A stretch of DNA of 63,409 nucleotides from Bacillota bacterium. GTDB taxonomy: Bacteria > Bacillota > Sulfobacillia > Sulfobacillales > JAIMBI01. Made by a program: the position numbers and the translations under genes. The notes under the pieces were generated by a model, which was given only the letters and a program-made list of their open reading frames with translations, was not told where the DNA came from and made no database searches. The stretch spans positions 53,091 through 116,499 of the forward strand of contig JAJZYZ010000003.1 in the NCBI GenBank assembly GCA_021797815.1, given 5' to 3'. The first letter of the stretch is position 1; each line of letters opens with the position of its first letter. Shown here one piece after another: positions 52,357-61,550 of the stretch.

Positions 52357-53617
52357 TGAAGGCTCCAAAAATGACATCGGAAGGCAAGGGACCGTCCAAA
52401 GGCTCGAACGCCACCGCCGCCGCTGACAGGGCCAACGCTTCCGCTTCCTCGAGACCATGGGACGGCACGCCTTTACGGGCAGGCCCTGTCACGAAAACCC
52501 GTGACCAGCGCGCTGACGAGGCCCGGACACGGCTCCACGCCCCCTGGAACGCGCTAACCGTCCTCCACCGAAGAGTCCGCGCACGGAGGACACGGGCATG
52601 CCTGAGGCCGTTGCGCGGGATCCTCCCGGGAATCGGGCCCGCGTCCTCGATATCGAACGGCAGCGCCATGATGCGGGCCCCGGAGAACCATCCGGCGAGC
52701 ACGCGCCTCGCGGGGAGGACGACGGGAATGAATCGGCACAGATTTTGGAGAGACTGAACGCCGTCTCCCACTACATGGCAATAACGTCCAGGAGACGATT
52801 CACGACGCACCCCCGTCCCAACCACCCGGCCGGGCGCAGTCAGTCCCATCAGTAGAATACCTCCCGGCACGTGGTCCGGAGACAGGGTCAGATTCCGGAC
52901 AGGGCGCCCACGGCAGCGGACACGGCCGGGCTGAAAATCTGGCCGGTGGTCCTGACACGGTTTCACAAGGACCGAGTCGACTTCGGGTCCTCTCCCGCTA
53001 GAATATGGACCGGGTCCACGGCTTTCATTCACAACCCCCTGGCCCCCACGAGCCCGATGGCCCAAACGTGACGGAGCACCGGAAAAAGACGCCCCGCCAC
53101 CGGTCGCGCCCGGCGCCGCCCGCAGTCGCGGGCAGATGCATGAGGGTGCTCTCGAAACCCGCTACAAAGATGATGACAGTGTGCCGCGACCCCCACCAGG
53201 GGTTGCCCGTTCGCGCCGACAAGCGCGTCGGCTTCGACGCCTCAATAGAAAACCGTGTCGCGGAACCCAAACGTCCCGCACCTCATCATCAACAGTCGGA
53301 TGACCGGCGTGCAGAGGAAAAGCCACTACCGATCCCAAACAACCTTGCGCCGCCCAGAGACAGGACCGCGGCAGACTGAGAGGCCGCGGAAGCAGCACGG
53401 ACCACGACAGACGTCACACCAACAACACGATCATCCTTCCCTCTGGCACACGGCCACGAAGAACTATTCCATCAAGCTCGAGTCCGGGGTGTGGAGAGCC
53501 GTTTCACTGAGCCCTAGTCGGACGAGGGGTTAGCGCCGCGCCCCTCTTCACCATCTCAGCAAGGGAAATCGGCGAGCCTCGTCGCGCCGTCGCAGTTCTT
53601 TGCTTAGCGTTCGTCAA

Positions 53618-53646
53618 TTGCAGCCGATATCCTGGATGGCTACAAT
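53618..53646 (+). promoter_or_regulatory. Promoter of the SIS-domain gene
   Basis: TTGCAG (53618-53623, 4/6), exact 17 bp spacer, TACAAT (53641-53646, 5/6) in the only AT-rich stretch before the gene. Confidence 0.6.
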
Positions 53647-53653
53647 CACTTTC

Positions 53654-53666
53654 ACAAAGTTTTTGT
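53654..53666. promoter_or_regulatory. Inverted repeat downstream of the -10: operator candidate
   Basis: ACAAA (53654-53658) and TTTGT (53662-53666), spacer GTT, starting 8 bp after the -10 element at the expected transcription start. The nearby DeoR-type regulator is the obvious candidate binder. Confidence 0.5.
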
Positions 53667-53695
53667 CCTAAGTAGGTCAGGAAAGGATGTGCCCG

Positions 53696-54685
53696 ATGGA
53701 CGGCGACCGCGTCCGCCAGCTTATTTCGCATCAGGAACAACGCTGGTCTGCCGCTCTCCATCAAGCGCTTTCGCTTTCGGTGTCTGCCCCCCTTCTGTTC
53801 GTGGGCTGCGGGTCGTCATACTACCTCGCTCAGACTGCCGCGGCGGTGGCCAGGGGTCTCGGCTTCCTCGCCTCAGCCGCGCCCGCCGGCGACGTGTGGA
53901 GCGATCCTGCGGCGACCCTTCTCGGCATCAGCGGCGTCGTGTTGATCTCACGCTCCGGCACAACGTCTGAGGTTCTCCTCGCCGCCGCGACGGTTAAGGC
54001 CCGCGGGATCCCCGTCCACGCCCTGACGTGCAATGCCGACACCGCGCTGCGGCAGGTCGCCGACAATGTGACGGTGCTGGACGCCGATGACGGCACAGTG
54101 GTCATGGTCCAGTCGTTTACCACTATGCTGATGTGGCTTCAAGCATCGCTTATGCGCATGCGTGGAAATGATCTCGACGGCCTTTTTCTTCCGGGGCTCG
54201 CCCCCGCGGTACTGTCCAGCGCAGAGCCCCTCGTCAGAGATCTGGTCCGGACAGTCCCGCGGCGGACAATCTACCTAGGTGCTGGCCCGCGCTTCGGAAT
54301 CGCCCAGGAGGGAGCGCTGAAAGCCCTCGAAATGGGAGGAACTCCGGTTCTCTGGTATGAACCCTTGGAGTTTCGTCATGGGCCCTGGGGATCAGTTGAC
54401 ACAGGCGACGTCGTCTGGTTGCTGCGGCTCGAGGACAGGAGTCCGGGTGAACTCTCTTTAATTGCCGAGCTTGAGGTGCGAGGGGCGCGCGTCGTAGAAA
54501 TCGTGCGGGCCGGCGCCGAATCCGCGCGCAAAGACGTGGTGAAAATCCCACCAAGCGTGCCAGACTTGCTCGCAGGGCCGCTCGCGGTTATTCCCCTTCA
54601 ACTGTATGCATGGTCGCTTGCGGTGGCCCTCGGCCGTGACCCTGACCATCCCCGCAACCTGCTCAAGGTTGTAAAGATTGACTGA
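53696..54685 (+). CDS. SIS-domain sugar-phosphate isomerase/deaminase (AgaS/FrlB-like)
   Basis: A 329-residue protein with two SIS domains like the isomerase half of GlmS. SIS-1: LFVGCGSSYYLAQTAA and VLISRSGTTSEVLLAA. SIS-2: IYLGAGPRFGIAQEGALKALEMG and EPLEFRHGPWGS. The tail DPDHPRNLLKVVKID mirrors the GlmS end. Likely acts on an amino- or amadori-sugar phosphate. The ATG at 53696 has AGGAAAGGA eight bases upstream, better than the ATG at 53687. It has its own promoter and operator-like repeat and converges with the DeoR-type regulator gene. Confidence 0.88.
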   Translation: MDGDRVRQLISHQEQRWSAALHQALSLSVSAPLLFVGCGSSYYLAQTAAAVARGLGFLASAAPAGDVWSDPAATLLGISGVVLISRSGTTSEVLLAAATVKARGIPVHALTCNADTALRQVADNVTVLDADDGTVVMVQSFTTMLMWLQASLMRMRGNDLDGLFLPGLAPAVLSSAEPLVRDLVRTVPRRTIYLGAGPRFGIAQEGALKALEMGGTPVLWYEPLEFRHGPWGSVDTGDVVWLLRLEDRSPGELSLIAELEVRGARVVEIVRAGAESARKDVVKIPPSVPDLLAGPLAVIPLQLYAWSLAVALGRDPDHPRNLLKVVKID

Positions 54686-54706
54686 TTTTTGAGAAGCGGC
54701 CCGAAC

Positions 54707-55531
54707 TTATCCGTTTCGGAGCATCCACGCGACTGCCGGGCCACGCGCTGGAGGCCCTAGGTTTAGTTGTTCCTGCCAACCCTCTATCCTGGACTCGCTG
54801 GAGGGGTCCGAGATGAGCATATCGACCATGGGCCACGCGAGCATCTGGTGCGTGGCGGTCTGACCGAACTTGCGTGCGTCCGCCACCACGACCACGCGGT
54901 CGGCCGCCCTTGCAAACGCTGCTCCAACCGAGGCCTCTTCGGCCGCACTGGTACTGATGCCAAAGTTTACGTGAACCCCGTTCGCACCGAGAAATGCCCA
55001 CTCCAGATGGAGACGTTCCAGTTGGTGAACGGCTTCGACGCCCGTTGTCTCATAATTGGAGGGGCGGAGGCCTCCTCCCACCACAACGACCTGAATGCGA
55101 GGACTGGTTAGGATCATCGCTATATTCACGGCGTTCGTGACGACCGTAATGCGCTTGCCTGCCGCCACCAGAGCCTCCGCGATACGCATAGTTGTGGTGC
55201 CGCCGTTTAGCCCGATGACGGTTCCATCTTCTATAAGCCCGGCCGCCATTTCGGCGATCGCCGTCTTCGCGTCAGGCGCCTCCTCCATCTTGTCTTGAAA
55301 CCATTGCTCGAGAATCACGCCCCGCGCTGCGGCCACCCCGTGATACCGTGTCATGCCCTGCCCTTCGGCGACCAGAAAGGTCAAGTCGCGCCGAATGGTC
55401 ACAGGCGAGCAATGGAGTCTTGCGGCCAGCTTGGAGACACTGGTTGACCCCTCGGTCCGCATGATTTGGATGATCGTCGCCCGACGCTCGCGGACACGAC
55501 CCTGAACCTTACGAGAGTTCGGCGCCTGCAC
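54707..55531 (-). CDS. DeoR family transcriptional regulator
   Basis: A 274-residue DeoR-type repressor. N-terminal HTH ERRATIIQIMRTEGSTSVSKLAARLHCSPVTIRRDLTFL, then a sugar-phosphate-sensing domain: GLNGGTTTMRIAEALV, TVVTNAVNIAMIL, VVVVGGGLRPSNYETTG, AFLGANGVH and VVVADARKFGQ. It probably controls the adjacent SIS gene and the GH4/FGGY operon, with a phospho-sugar as inducer. It ends 21 bp from the convergent SIS gene. Confidence 0.92.
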   Translation of the reverse strand: MQAPNSRKVQGRVRERRATIIQIMRTEGSTSVSKLAARLHCSPVTIRRDLTFLVAEGQGMTRYHGVAAARGVILEQWFQDKMEEAPDAKTAIAEMAAGLIEDGTVIGLNGGTTTMRIAEALVAAGKRITVVTNAVNIAMILTSPRIQVVVVGGGLRPSNYETTGVEAVHQLERLHLEWAFLGANGVHVNFGISTSAAEEASVGAAFARAADRVVVVADARKFGQTATHQMLAWPMVDMLISDPSSESRIEGWQEQLNLGPPARGPAVAWMLRNG

Positions 55532-56182
55532 GTTGTGTGGTCCTTTCTCGCTTCTGGCTCGGTCCTGCTTCGCTCTTGTTTGTCATGGGGCGCATCCAGT
55601 TATGCGGAACACAATTGGAGACGGTCGACCGGGACACGGCGTATTGCCCTCACCATTTCGATGGGGCATTTGCATCGCGACGTGCGTGCTACACACCGGC
55701 TGGTACGGGGCGCAGGAAGGCTTCTTCCGGACGCCGTGGCCGGACCGCCTCGACTTCGGGCATGACAGGTCGTCCGCCTCTGCGGAACCGCGCTCGCCAC
55801 TCGCCCAGTCTCTCGACACAGACGCCACGCCTTAGCCACTTTTGCTTTCGTCGTGATGGGCCGTAGGTTCACGCGACCGCCAGACAACGCCTGAGCCATC
55901 CGCAATCCGACCCCTCACAGACCCGCCCCGGCTGCGGACTGCGAATGGCGGTGGCAGCACCCCCAACGTGAACCGGTGCCGTGGGATGACCGACAGATTA
56001 CGCCATCGTTCCCCGGGACACGGCGCGACGGCAAATCCAGCTGCTCTATCCGGGCAGGACCCCAGAAGTTGAAGCGCCCACGCGCCGTGGGAGAAGACGT
56101 CCGTCTCCCCCCTATCGTGAACGAGTCCCATCGCCCCACGCTGGCATCCTCTGCCTCGACACCGCATGCGGCCGATGGCCGG
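55532..56182. other. Intergenic region (650 bp) without a recognised gene
   Basis: Between the regulator and the P5C dehydrogenase gene. Several open frames on both strands have no family-like sequence and no good ribosome site. No RNA gene seen. Confidence 0.4.
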
Positions 56183-57766
56183 TCAAGGCGTCCCGGCGCT
56201 CGCGCCTGGATACCGGACCCTCTCGGTAACCACCTGAGCCTCCAGGAAGAAGCCCAGGTAGTCCGGACCTCCGACTTTCGGTCCCGTGCCCGACCATTTG
56301 TAGCCCCCGAAGGGATGGACGCCCGCCATCGCGCCGGTGGAACTTCGATTCAGATAGAGATTTCCCACGTAGAAGTTGTCCCGCAGGTAGTCGAGCTCTG
56401 CCGCATCGCGGGTGAAGGCCGCACCCGTGAGTGCGTATTCCACGCCGTTCGCGAACCCGGTCGCTTCCTCAAGGGTGCGGGCCGGGATGACAGCCAGCAC
56501 CGGGCCGAATATCTCGTCCTGGGCGAGGGGCGAGCCGGGCGCAACCCCGTCTACGAGAGTCGGGGTCAGGGTGTAGCCGAGGTCCTGGTCGCGACTACCC
56601 ATCAGCACCACGCGGCCGTCCCGGCTGGCCTGCTCCGTGTAGCTTTCCACCTTGGCGCGCGCCGCTTCGTTGATGAGGGCGCCAAACGGGGCATTGTCGA
56701 CGGCGCGGCCACGCCGTTCAACGGTGGCCTCCATCTCCGCCCGCATGGCGTCGACCAGCGCGTCATGGATGCCCGGAAGCGTGATGACCCGCGATGTGGC
56801 CGAGCACTTCTGCCCCTGAAACCCAAGCGCGGCGCGTACAATCTCGGCGGCGGCCCAGGGGACTTCAGCGTGCTCGGTCACGATGGTAGCGTTCTTCCCG
56901 CCCATCTCGGTCATTACCCGTCGCAGCGCCCGCTGCCCCGTGGTCGGGATCGCGGCGCGCTGGGCAATCTCGGTGCCCACCCGCCGCGATCCCACAAACG
57001 CCACGAAACGGACCCGGGGATCCTCCACCAGAGCCGGACCCACCTCGCTCCCCGTTCCCGTCACGAGATTCACGACACCAGGGGGAATACCGGCCTCGAG
57101 CAGGATCTCGACCAGATGATAGGCGAGGACCGATGACTCCTCGGCCGGCTTCAGGACCACCGTGTTGCCGGCTGCGACCGCGGCGACCACCATGCCCAGG
57201 GGAAGCGTGGTGGGAAAGTTCCAGGGCGAGATGACCACGCCGACGCCGAGCGGACGGTACCGGTACTCGTTGAGCTCCGTGGTAAGCGGCTGGATGGCCT
57301 TGCCTTCGGCCCACTGGAAAACTTGACGGGCGTTCCACTCAAAATGGTCGATGGCCTCGCCCAGTTCCCCATCGGCCTGGTCGAAGCTTTTGCCGACTTC
57401 AAGCGCCATCCAGGCCAGGAACTCTCGCCGCCTCTGCCGGAGAAGGTCGCCGGCACGAAGCAGCCGCGCGGCCCGCTCGCGGACGCTTACGCGAGACCAG
57501 GGAGGAAAGGCGGCCTCGGCCGCTGCCAGAGCCCGAGCCACGTGCGACGGGTCGGCCAACGCGACCTCCCCCACCACAGTCTCGGGGTGATCGGGACATC
57601 GGGAGATAAACCACCGTCCCGTCTCGATGCGCTCCCCGCCGACAATGAGGGGATAACGATGCCCGAGCCGACCACTCACATCCTCCACGGCCTGTCGCAT
57701 GCGCGTCTGTTCGTCCAGGGTTCCAAAATCCAAGAGCGGTTCATTGCTAAACGGGAAGAGTGCCAT
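56183..57766 (-). CDS. rocA: Delta-1-pyrroline-5-carboxylate dehydrogenase
   Basis: A 527-residue aldehyde dehydrogenase. Catalytic Cys321 in GFQGQKCSATSR, general-base Glu in RVMTEMGGKNATIV, NAD motif FVGSRRVGTEIA, SPWNFP and EIFGPVLAV. Length and GQKCSA are typical of RocA/PruA, which oxidise glutamate-5-semialdehyde to glutamate in proline/arginine catabolism. The ATG follows AGGAGG. It lies downstream of a class III aminotransferase, which could supply the semialdehyde from ornithine. Confidence 0.92.
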   Translation of the reverse strand: MALFPFSNEPLLDFGTLDEQTRMRQAVEDVSGRLGHRYPLIVGGERIETGRWFISRCPDHPETVVGEVALADPSHVARALAAAEAAFPPWSRVSVRERAARLLRAGDLLRQRRREFLAWMALEVGKSFDQADGELGEAIDHFEWNARQVFQWAEGKAIQPLTTELNEYRYRPLGVGVVISPWNFPTTLPLGMVVAAVAAGNTVVLKPAEESSVLAYHLVEILLEAGIPPGVVNLVTGTGSEVGPALVEDPRVRFVAFVGSRRVGTEIAQRAAIPTTGQRALRRVMTEMGGKNATIVTEHAEVPWAAAEIVRAALGFQGQKCSATSRVITLPGIHDALVDAMRAEMEATVERRGRAVDNAPFGALINEAARAKVESYTEQASRDGRVVLMGSRDQDLGYTLTPTLVDGVAPGSPLAQDEIFGPVLAVIPARTLEEATGFANGVEYALTGAAFTRDAAELDYLRDNFYVGNLYLNRSSTGAMAGVHPFGGYKWSGTGPKVGGPDYLGFFLEAQVVTERVRYPGASAGTP

Positions 57767-57954
57767 GACCTTCCTCCTCTAGGCGTCCAAGGGTCCCAAG
57801 CAACGCGGCGGGCGATATACGGCGCCCGGGTCGGCGACCTGTCTGAAACACGGGCCGGCACCCCCCACCGTCGAGAGCACCCACAACACAGCCCGGCCGC
57901 CGTATCGGGGTCCCCGTCTAGCCAAAAACCGCCGGAAACGGCCCTCGGCCAGTG

Positions 57955-59223
57955 TCACGACCGGACGTGCGCGGTCTCCTGAATGACGTCGGCGACGACG
58001 CCGATAGCGTCCAGAAGCGCCGACTCCCCAATATTGAGGGGAGGCATCAACCGTATGACCTCATGGCGGACGCCAGCCGGATGGAGATAAAGTCCGCGCT
58101 CGAGGCCGCGGCGAAGGACGCGCTCCACATGGGCTGCCGCGTCCTGGCCCTGAAATTCGACCGCCAGCATAAGGCCCCGGCCCCGCACCTCGCGGATCTC
58201 AGGCAGCGCCGCGAGCTCTTCGAGGCGTGCGAGAGCCGCCTCACCGAGCACCTGTGCGCGTTCCACCAGTCCCTCGTCGCGGATGACCGTCAGCGTCGCC
58301 AGACCCGCGGCGCAGGAAACCGGGTTGCCCCCAAACGTGCTGCCGTGGAGTCCGCCCGTCCACGCGTCCAGCACCTCGCCCCGCCCGATAAGGGCTCCCA
58401 ACGGCAGGCCGCCGCCGAGCGCCTTTCCCAGGGTGATGAGGTCCGGCTCGATATGTTCATGCTGGTACGACCACATGCGTCCCGTGCGACCGAGCCCGGT
58501 CTGCACCTCGTCCATCACCAATAGCATGCCGTGGTCCCGGGTAAGCTTCCTAAGCCAGGGTACAAACCCGGCCGGAGGAACCACATAGCCTCCCTCTCCC
58601 TGAATGCCCTCCACCACCACGCAGGCCACCTGCTCCGGCTCCACTTCCAGCGTGAGGAGCTGGTCCATCTGCTGCCGGACGTGCTGGAAAGCCTCATCCG
58701 GTGTCATGTCCAGGCGGGTGGGCGCCGGATAGTCGAGATGGTATACGGAAGGGAGCAGCGGTTCGTAGGCTGACCGGTAACGCGCGGCCGACGCCGTCAG
58801 GGACAAAGCCCCGAGGGTGCGGCCGTGAAAGCTGCCCCGGAAGGCGATGATGGCGGGACGTTTGGTGGCAAAGCGCGCCGCCTTGATGGCGGCTTCCACG
58901 GCTTCCGCGCCCGAGTTGCCGAAGAAGACCAGCGAGTCGGCACCCACTTCGGCGGTGAGCGCCTCCGCGAACGCCACCACACTCTCTTGATATCCGCTTC
59001 CACTGTAGACGTGCATGTGGCGGCTCACCTGCTCCGTCACCGCCCTGATTACCGCCGGATGCCCGTAGCCGAGGGCGTTCACAGCGATCCCCATGACCAG
59101 ATCGAGATAGCGGCGCCCGTCGGTCGCCGCCAGATAGGACCCCTCGCCGCGCGCAATCTCGATCGACGTCTCCATCGGCACCACCGGGGCCAGCGCGGCC
59201 CGATAGCGCTCCGCCAAGGTCAT
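57955..59223 (-). CDS. Class III aminotransferase (4-aminobutyrate/ornithine type)
   Basis: A 422-residue PLP enzyme, fold type I. PLP lysine K267 in LITLGKALGGGLPLGALIGR, FFGNSGAEAVEAAIKAAR, FRGSFHGRTLGALSLTAS, and VVVEGIQGEGGYVVPPAGF with VMDEVQTGLGRTG. Closest groups are 4-aminobutyrate and ornithine aminotransferases; pairing with P5C dehydrogenase favours ornithine, but GABA cannot be excluded. The ATG at 59223 has AGGAGG eight bases upstream; the ATG at 59244 is less well placed. Confidence 0.9.
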   Translation of the reverse strand: MTLAERYRAALAPVVPMETSIEIARGEGSYLAATDGRRYLDLVMGIAVNALGYGHPAVIRAVTEQVSRHMHVYSGSGYQESVVAFAEALTAEVGADSLVFFGNSGAEAVEAAIKAARFATKRPAIIAFRGSFHGRTLGALSLTASAARYRSAYEPLLPSVYHLDYPAPTRLDMTPDEAFQHVRQQMDQLLTLEVEPEQVACVVVEGIQGEGGYVVPPAGFVPWLRKLTRDHGMLLVMDEVQTGLGRTGRMWSYQHEHIEPDLITLGKALGGGLPLGALIGRGEVLDAWTGGLHGSTFGGNPVSCAAGLATLTVIRDEGLVERAQVLGEAALARLEELAALPEIREVRGRGLMLAVEFQGQDAAAHVERVLRRGLERGLYLHPAGVRHEVIRLMPPLNIGESALLDAIGVVADVIQETAHVRS

Positions 59224-59424
59224 CGTGAAAGCCTCCTCTGACATCACCCCGTGTCTTCTGCTCGTCGAAGAATTCCATCTGCCCGGAGGCCTCTCCTGCC
59301 GCCGCGACCGTGTTGCATCAGCCGGCAAGCCGTCCTCGGGAGGAGACTTCAGAGACCCTGACGAAGGACCTCATTCACATACACGCCTTAGATAGACGAC
59401 CGGCGTACCGAAAGAAGGACACGT

Positions 59425-60456
59425 ATGCGTCCGCGAGCCCGCGACCGCGGTTTCCCGTCGGGCATGTTTCCCGCCGGGCCCTTCAACGCCGTCACCGACG
59501 TTGCGGGGGTCCGGGTCGGCCATGCAACTCTCTGGCGCGGCGAACCGGGAGATGCTTTGGTGGCGCGCACCGGTGTCACGGTTATCGATGTCGCCCCGGA
59601 CCATTCCTGGGACTACCGCGCCTATGCGGGGTCACATATCCTGCACGGCATCGGACAGCTCACGGCCCGCGACATGATTGAGGCGCAAGGCTTTCTGTCC
59701 GGCCCAATTTTCCTGACAGGAACCCGGAGTCTCGGGGCGGTCTACGATGCGGCCATTGCCGACGCGCTCGGCGACGGGCACGACGAGGTACCCATCCCGG
59801 TCGTGGGCGAGTGTGATGACGGCTACCTGAGCTCTCCGGGCGCGGTCGTCGGTCCTGACGACGTGGCGAAAGCCCTCGCGGCGCGAGCGGGCGGTCCTGT
59901 GGACGAAGGTGCGGTGGGCGCCGGAACCGGCATGCATCTCTTCGCCTACAAAGGCGGTATCGGGACATCGTCGCGGCAGGTCACCACGCTTGACTCGCTG
60001 CCGACGTACACCGTGGGGGTGCTTGTCCTCACCAACTTCGGCTCTGAACAGGACCTCCGTCTGCCGCCAGGCATCGAAAAGCCCGACCCGCCTGACGCCC
60101 GGCCGCACCCGGGCTCCTGCATCGGCGTAGCCGTTACTGACGCTCCCCTGCATCCCCAGCAGTTGTCCCGTCTGGCCATGCGCATCGGGTTCGGTCTCGT
60201 TCGCACCGGCTCGGTCGGGCGATCCGGCAGTGGTGAGATCTTTCTTGCGGCCTCGACCGCCCATCGTTTGAACCGAGAGAGTCCGCTCGTCGAGGGAAGC
60301 TTCCTGCAAGACGATTTCGACGGCGAGGTAAGCGTGGTAAGCGAGCTTTACGCCGCCACGGCGGACGCCGCCGAAGAGGCGGTATGGAACGCGCTTTGTG
60401 CCGCCACCACCGTCGTCGGCCAACAGGGGCGCGTGGTCCGCTCGTTCTATCCCTGA
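59425..60456 (+). CDS. P1-family (S58) peptidase, DmpA-like
   Basis: A 343-residue L-aminopeptidase/D-esterase-type protein of the DmpA/DOM fold, matured by self-cleavage. The expected cleavage point G230-S231 lies in HPGSCIGVAVTDAPLHPQQLSRLAMRIGFG. FNAVTDVAGVRVGHATL, GTRSLGAVYDA and GAGTGMHLFAYKGGIGTSSRQV are family blocks. AAGGA precedes the ATG. It is the first gene of a three-gene operon, divergent from the aminotransferase/P5CDH pair. Likely hydrolyses amide or D-residue peptides. Confidence 0.9.
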   Translation: MRPRARDRGFPSGMFPAGPFNAVTDVAGVRVGHATLWRGEPGDALVARTGVTVIDVAPDHSWDYRAYAGSHILHGIGQLTARDMIEAQGFLSGPIFLTGTRSLGAVYDAAIADALGDGHDEVPIPVVGECDDGYLSSPGAVVGPDDVAKALAARAGGPVDEGAVGAGTGMHLFAYKGGIGTSSRQVTTLDSLPTYTVGVLVLTNFGSEQDLRLPPGIEKPDPPDARPHPGSCIGVAVTDAPLHPQQLSRLAMRIGFGLVRTGSVGRSGSGEIFLAASTAHRLNRESPLVEGSFLQDDFDGEVSVVSELYAATADAAEEAVWNALCAATTVVGQQGRVVRSFYP

Positions 60457-60479
60457 TGGGAGGCGAAGGGGGTGCTTGC

Positions 60480-61508
60480 GTGGGGCAAGTCATGACGGTG
60501 CGAGGGCCGGTGCCGAAAGAGTTCCTCGGTATCACCCTTCCCCACGAGCATCTTCAGATAGATCTGTCTGGACTGTTCGAGGCGCCTCGGAGCGCGTCCC
60601 GCCAGCACCTCATCGACGCCCGTGTCACCGCGGATCTCTATCCGGTCCTCCTTGAGGACCCTTACCAATGCCGCGACAACATGGTGCTGGACGAGCGCGA
60701 CGTAGCCGCCCGCGAACTCTCGCGCTTCCGCGATGCCGGCGGCAGAACCCTGGTCGATCTCTCGACCCGCCCCATTGGACCGCATCCCGAAGCGCTCTGG
60801 GACCTTTCCGCCCAGACGGGAGCCCATATAGTGGCCGGCACGGGTTACTACGTGGCCAGCCTCCATCCGCCATACGTGGTCCGGTCCCCGTTTGAGGCAC
60901 TCCGGGACGAAATGGAGCACGATCTCACGGTGGGCTTCGGGAATACCGGCATCCGGGCCGGAATTATAGGGGAACTTGGCACCAGCTCCCCCATTCATCC
61001 GACCGAGGAGAAGGTGCTCCGGGCCGCGGCGGCGGTCCAGCGCGCCACCGGCGTCGGAATCAACGTCCACCTGTCTATCTTTTCTGCCGAAGGTCTCCAC
61101 GTGCTGGACCGCTTGGAGACGTATGGGGCTGACCTCTCTCGCGTGGCATTGAGTCACCTCGACGAGCATCTAGACCCGGAATACCATCGGCAGATTGCCG
61201 AGCGTGGGGCCTTTCTCAGTTTCGACACTTTCGGCTCTGAGTGCAGGTTTCGGGAGTCGGGAGAGGCAGAGCCACAGGACAGCGAACGCATCCGGTCCCT
61301 TCTCCGGCTTTTGGACGCCGGATACGTCGACCAGATGCTCCTCGCACAGGACGTGTGCACCAAGATGCAGTGGCATCATTACGGCGGACGGGGATACGAC
61401 CACGTCATCCTGACCATCGTTCCGAGCCTGAGGCAGGCGGGAGTGTCGGAACGGGACGTGGAGACCATGCTGGTGGACAATCCGGCGCGACTGCTGGGCG
61501 GAACGTAA
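60480..61508 (+). CDS. Phosphotriesterase-family metal hydrolase
   Basis: A 342-residue TIM-barrel amidohydrolase. Binuclear site: H-E-H in TLPHEHLQID, bridging Glu in GIIGELGTS (Glu rather than the carboxylated Lys of true phosphotriesterases, as in PHP proteins), His in INVHLSIF and VALSHLDEH, and Asp in LLAQDVCTK. Relatives include lactonases and N-acyl-amino-acid deacylases. The GTG at 60480 has AAGGGGG seven bases upstream, 23 bp after the peptidase stop; the ATG at 60492 is an alternative. Confidence 0.87.
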   Translation: MGQVMTVRGPVPKEFLGITLPHEHLQIDLSGLFEAPRSASRQHLIDARVTADLYPVLLEDPYQCRDNMVLDERDVAARELSRFRDAGGRTLVDLSTRPIGPHPEALWDLSAQTGAHIVAGTGYYVASLHPPYVVRSPFEALRDEMEHDLTVGFGNTGIRAGIIGELGTSSPIHPTEEKVLRAAAAVQRATGVGINVHLSIFSAEGLHVLDRLETYGADLSRVALSHLDEHLDPEYHRQIAERGAFLSFDTFGSECRFRESGEAEPQDSERIRSLLRLLDAGYVDQMLLAQDVCTKMQWHHYGGRGYDHVILTIVPSLRQAGVSERDVETMLVDNPARLLGGT

Positions 61509-61550
61509 CCGCGTCGCCGGAGCATCCGAGCCTTCCGAAATGAGGCGTTC

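Larger units (their letters stand above)
52357..53695. other. Gene desert between the kinase and the SIS gene (1.3 kb), possibly decayed
   Basis: No intact gene recognised. On the minus strand a 717 bp frame (53065-52349) overlaps the kinase start in translational-coupling style; its last 50 residues (GLEEAEALALSAAAVAFEPLDGPLPSDVIFGAFNA) look protein-like, the rest less so. Other short minus frames at 53025-53398 include FVAGFESTLMHLPAT. This fits a pseudogenised member of the sugar operon, but no family can be named. Confidence 0.4.
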
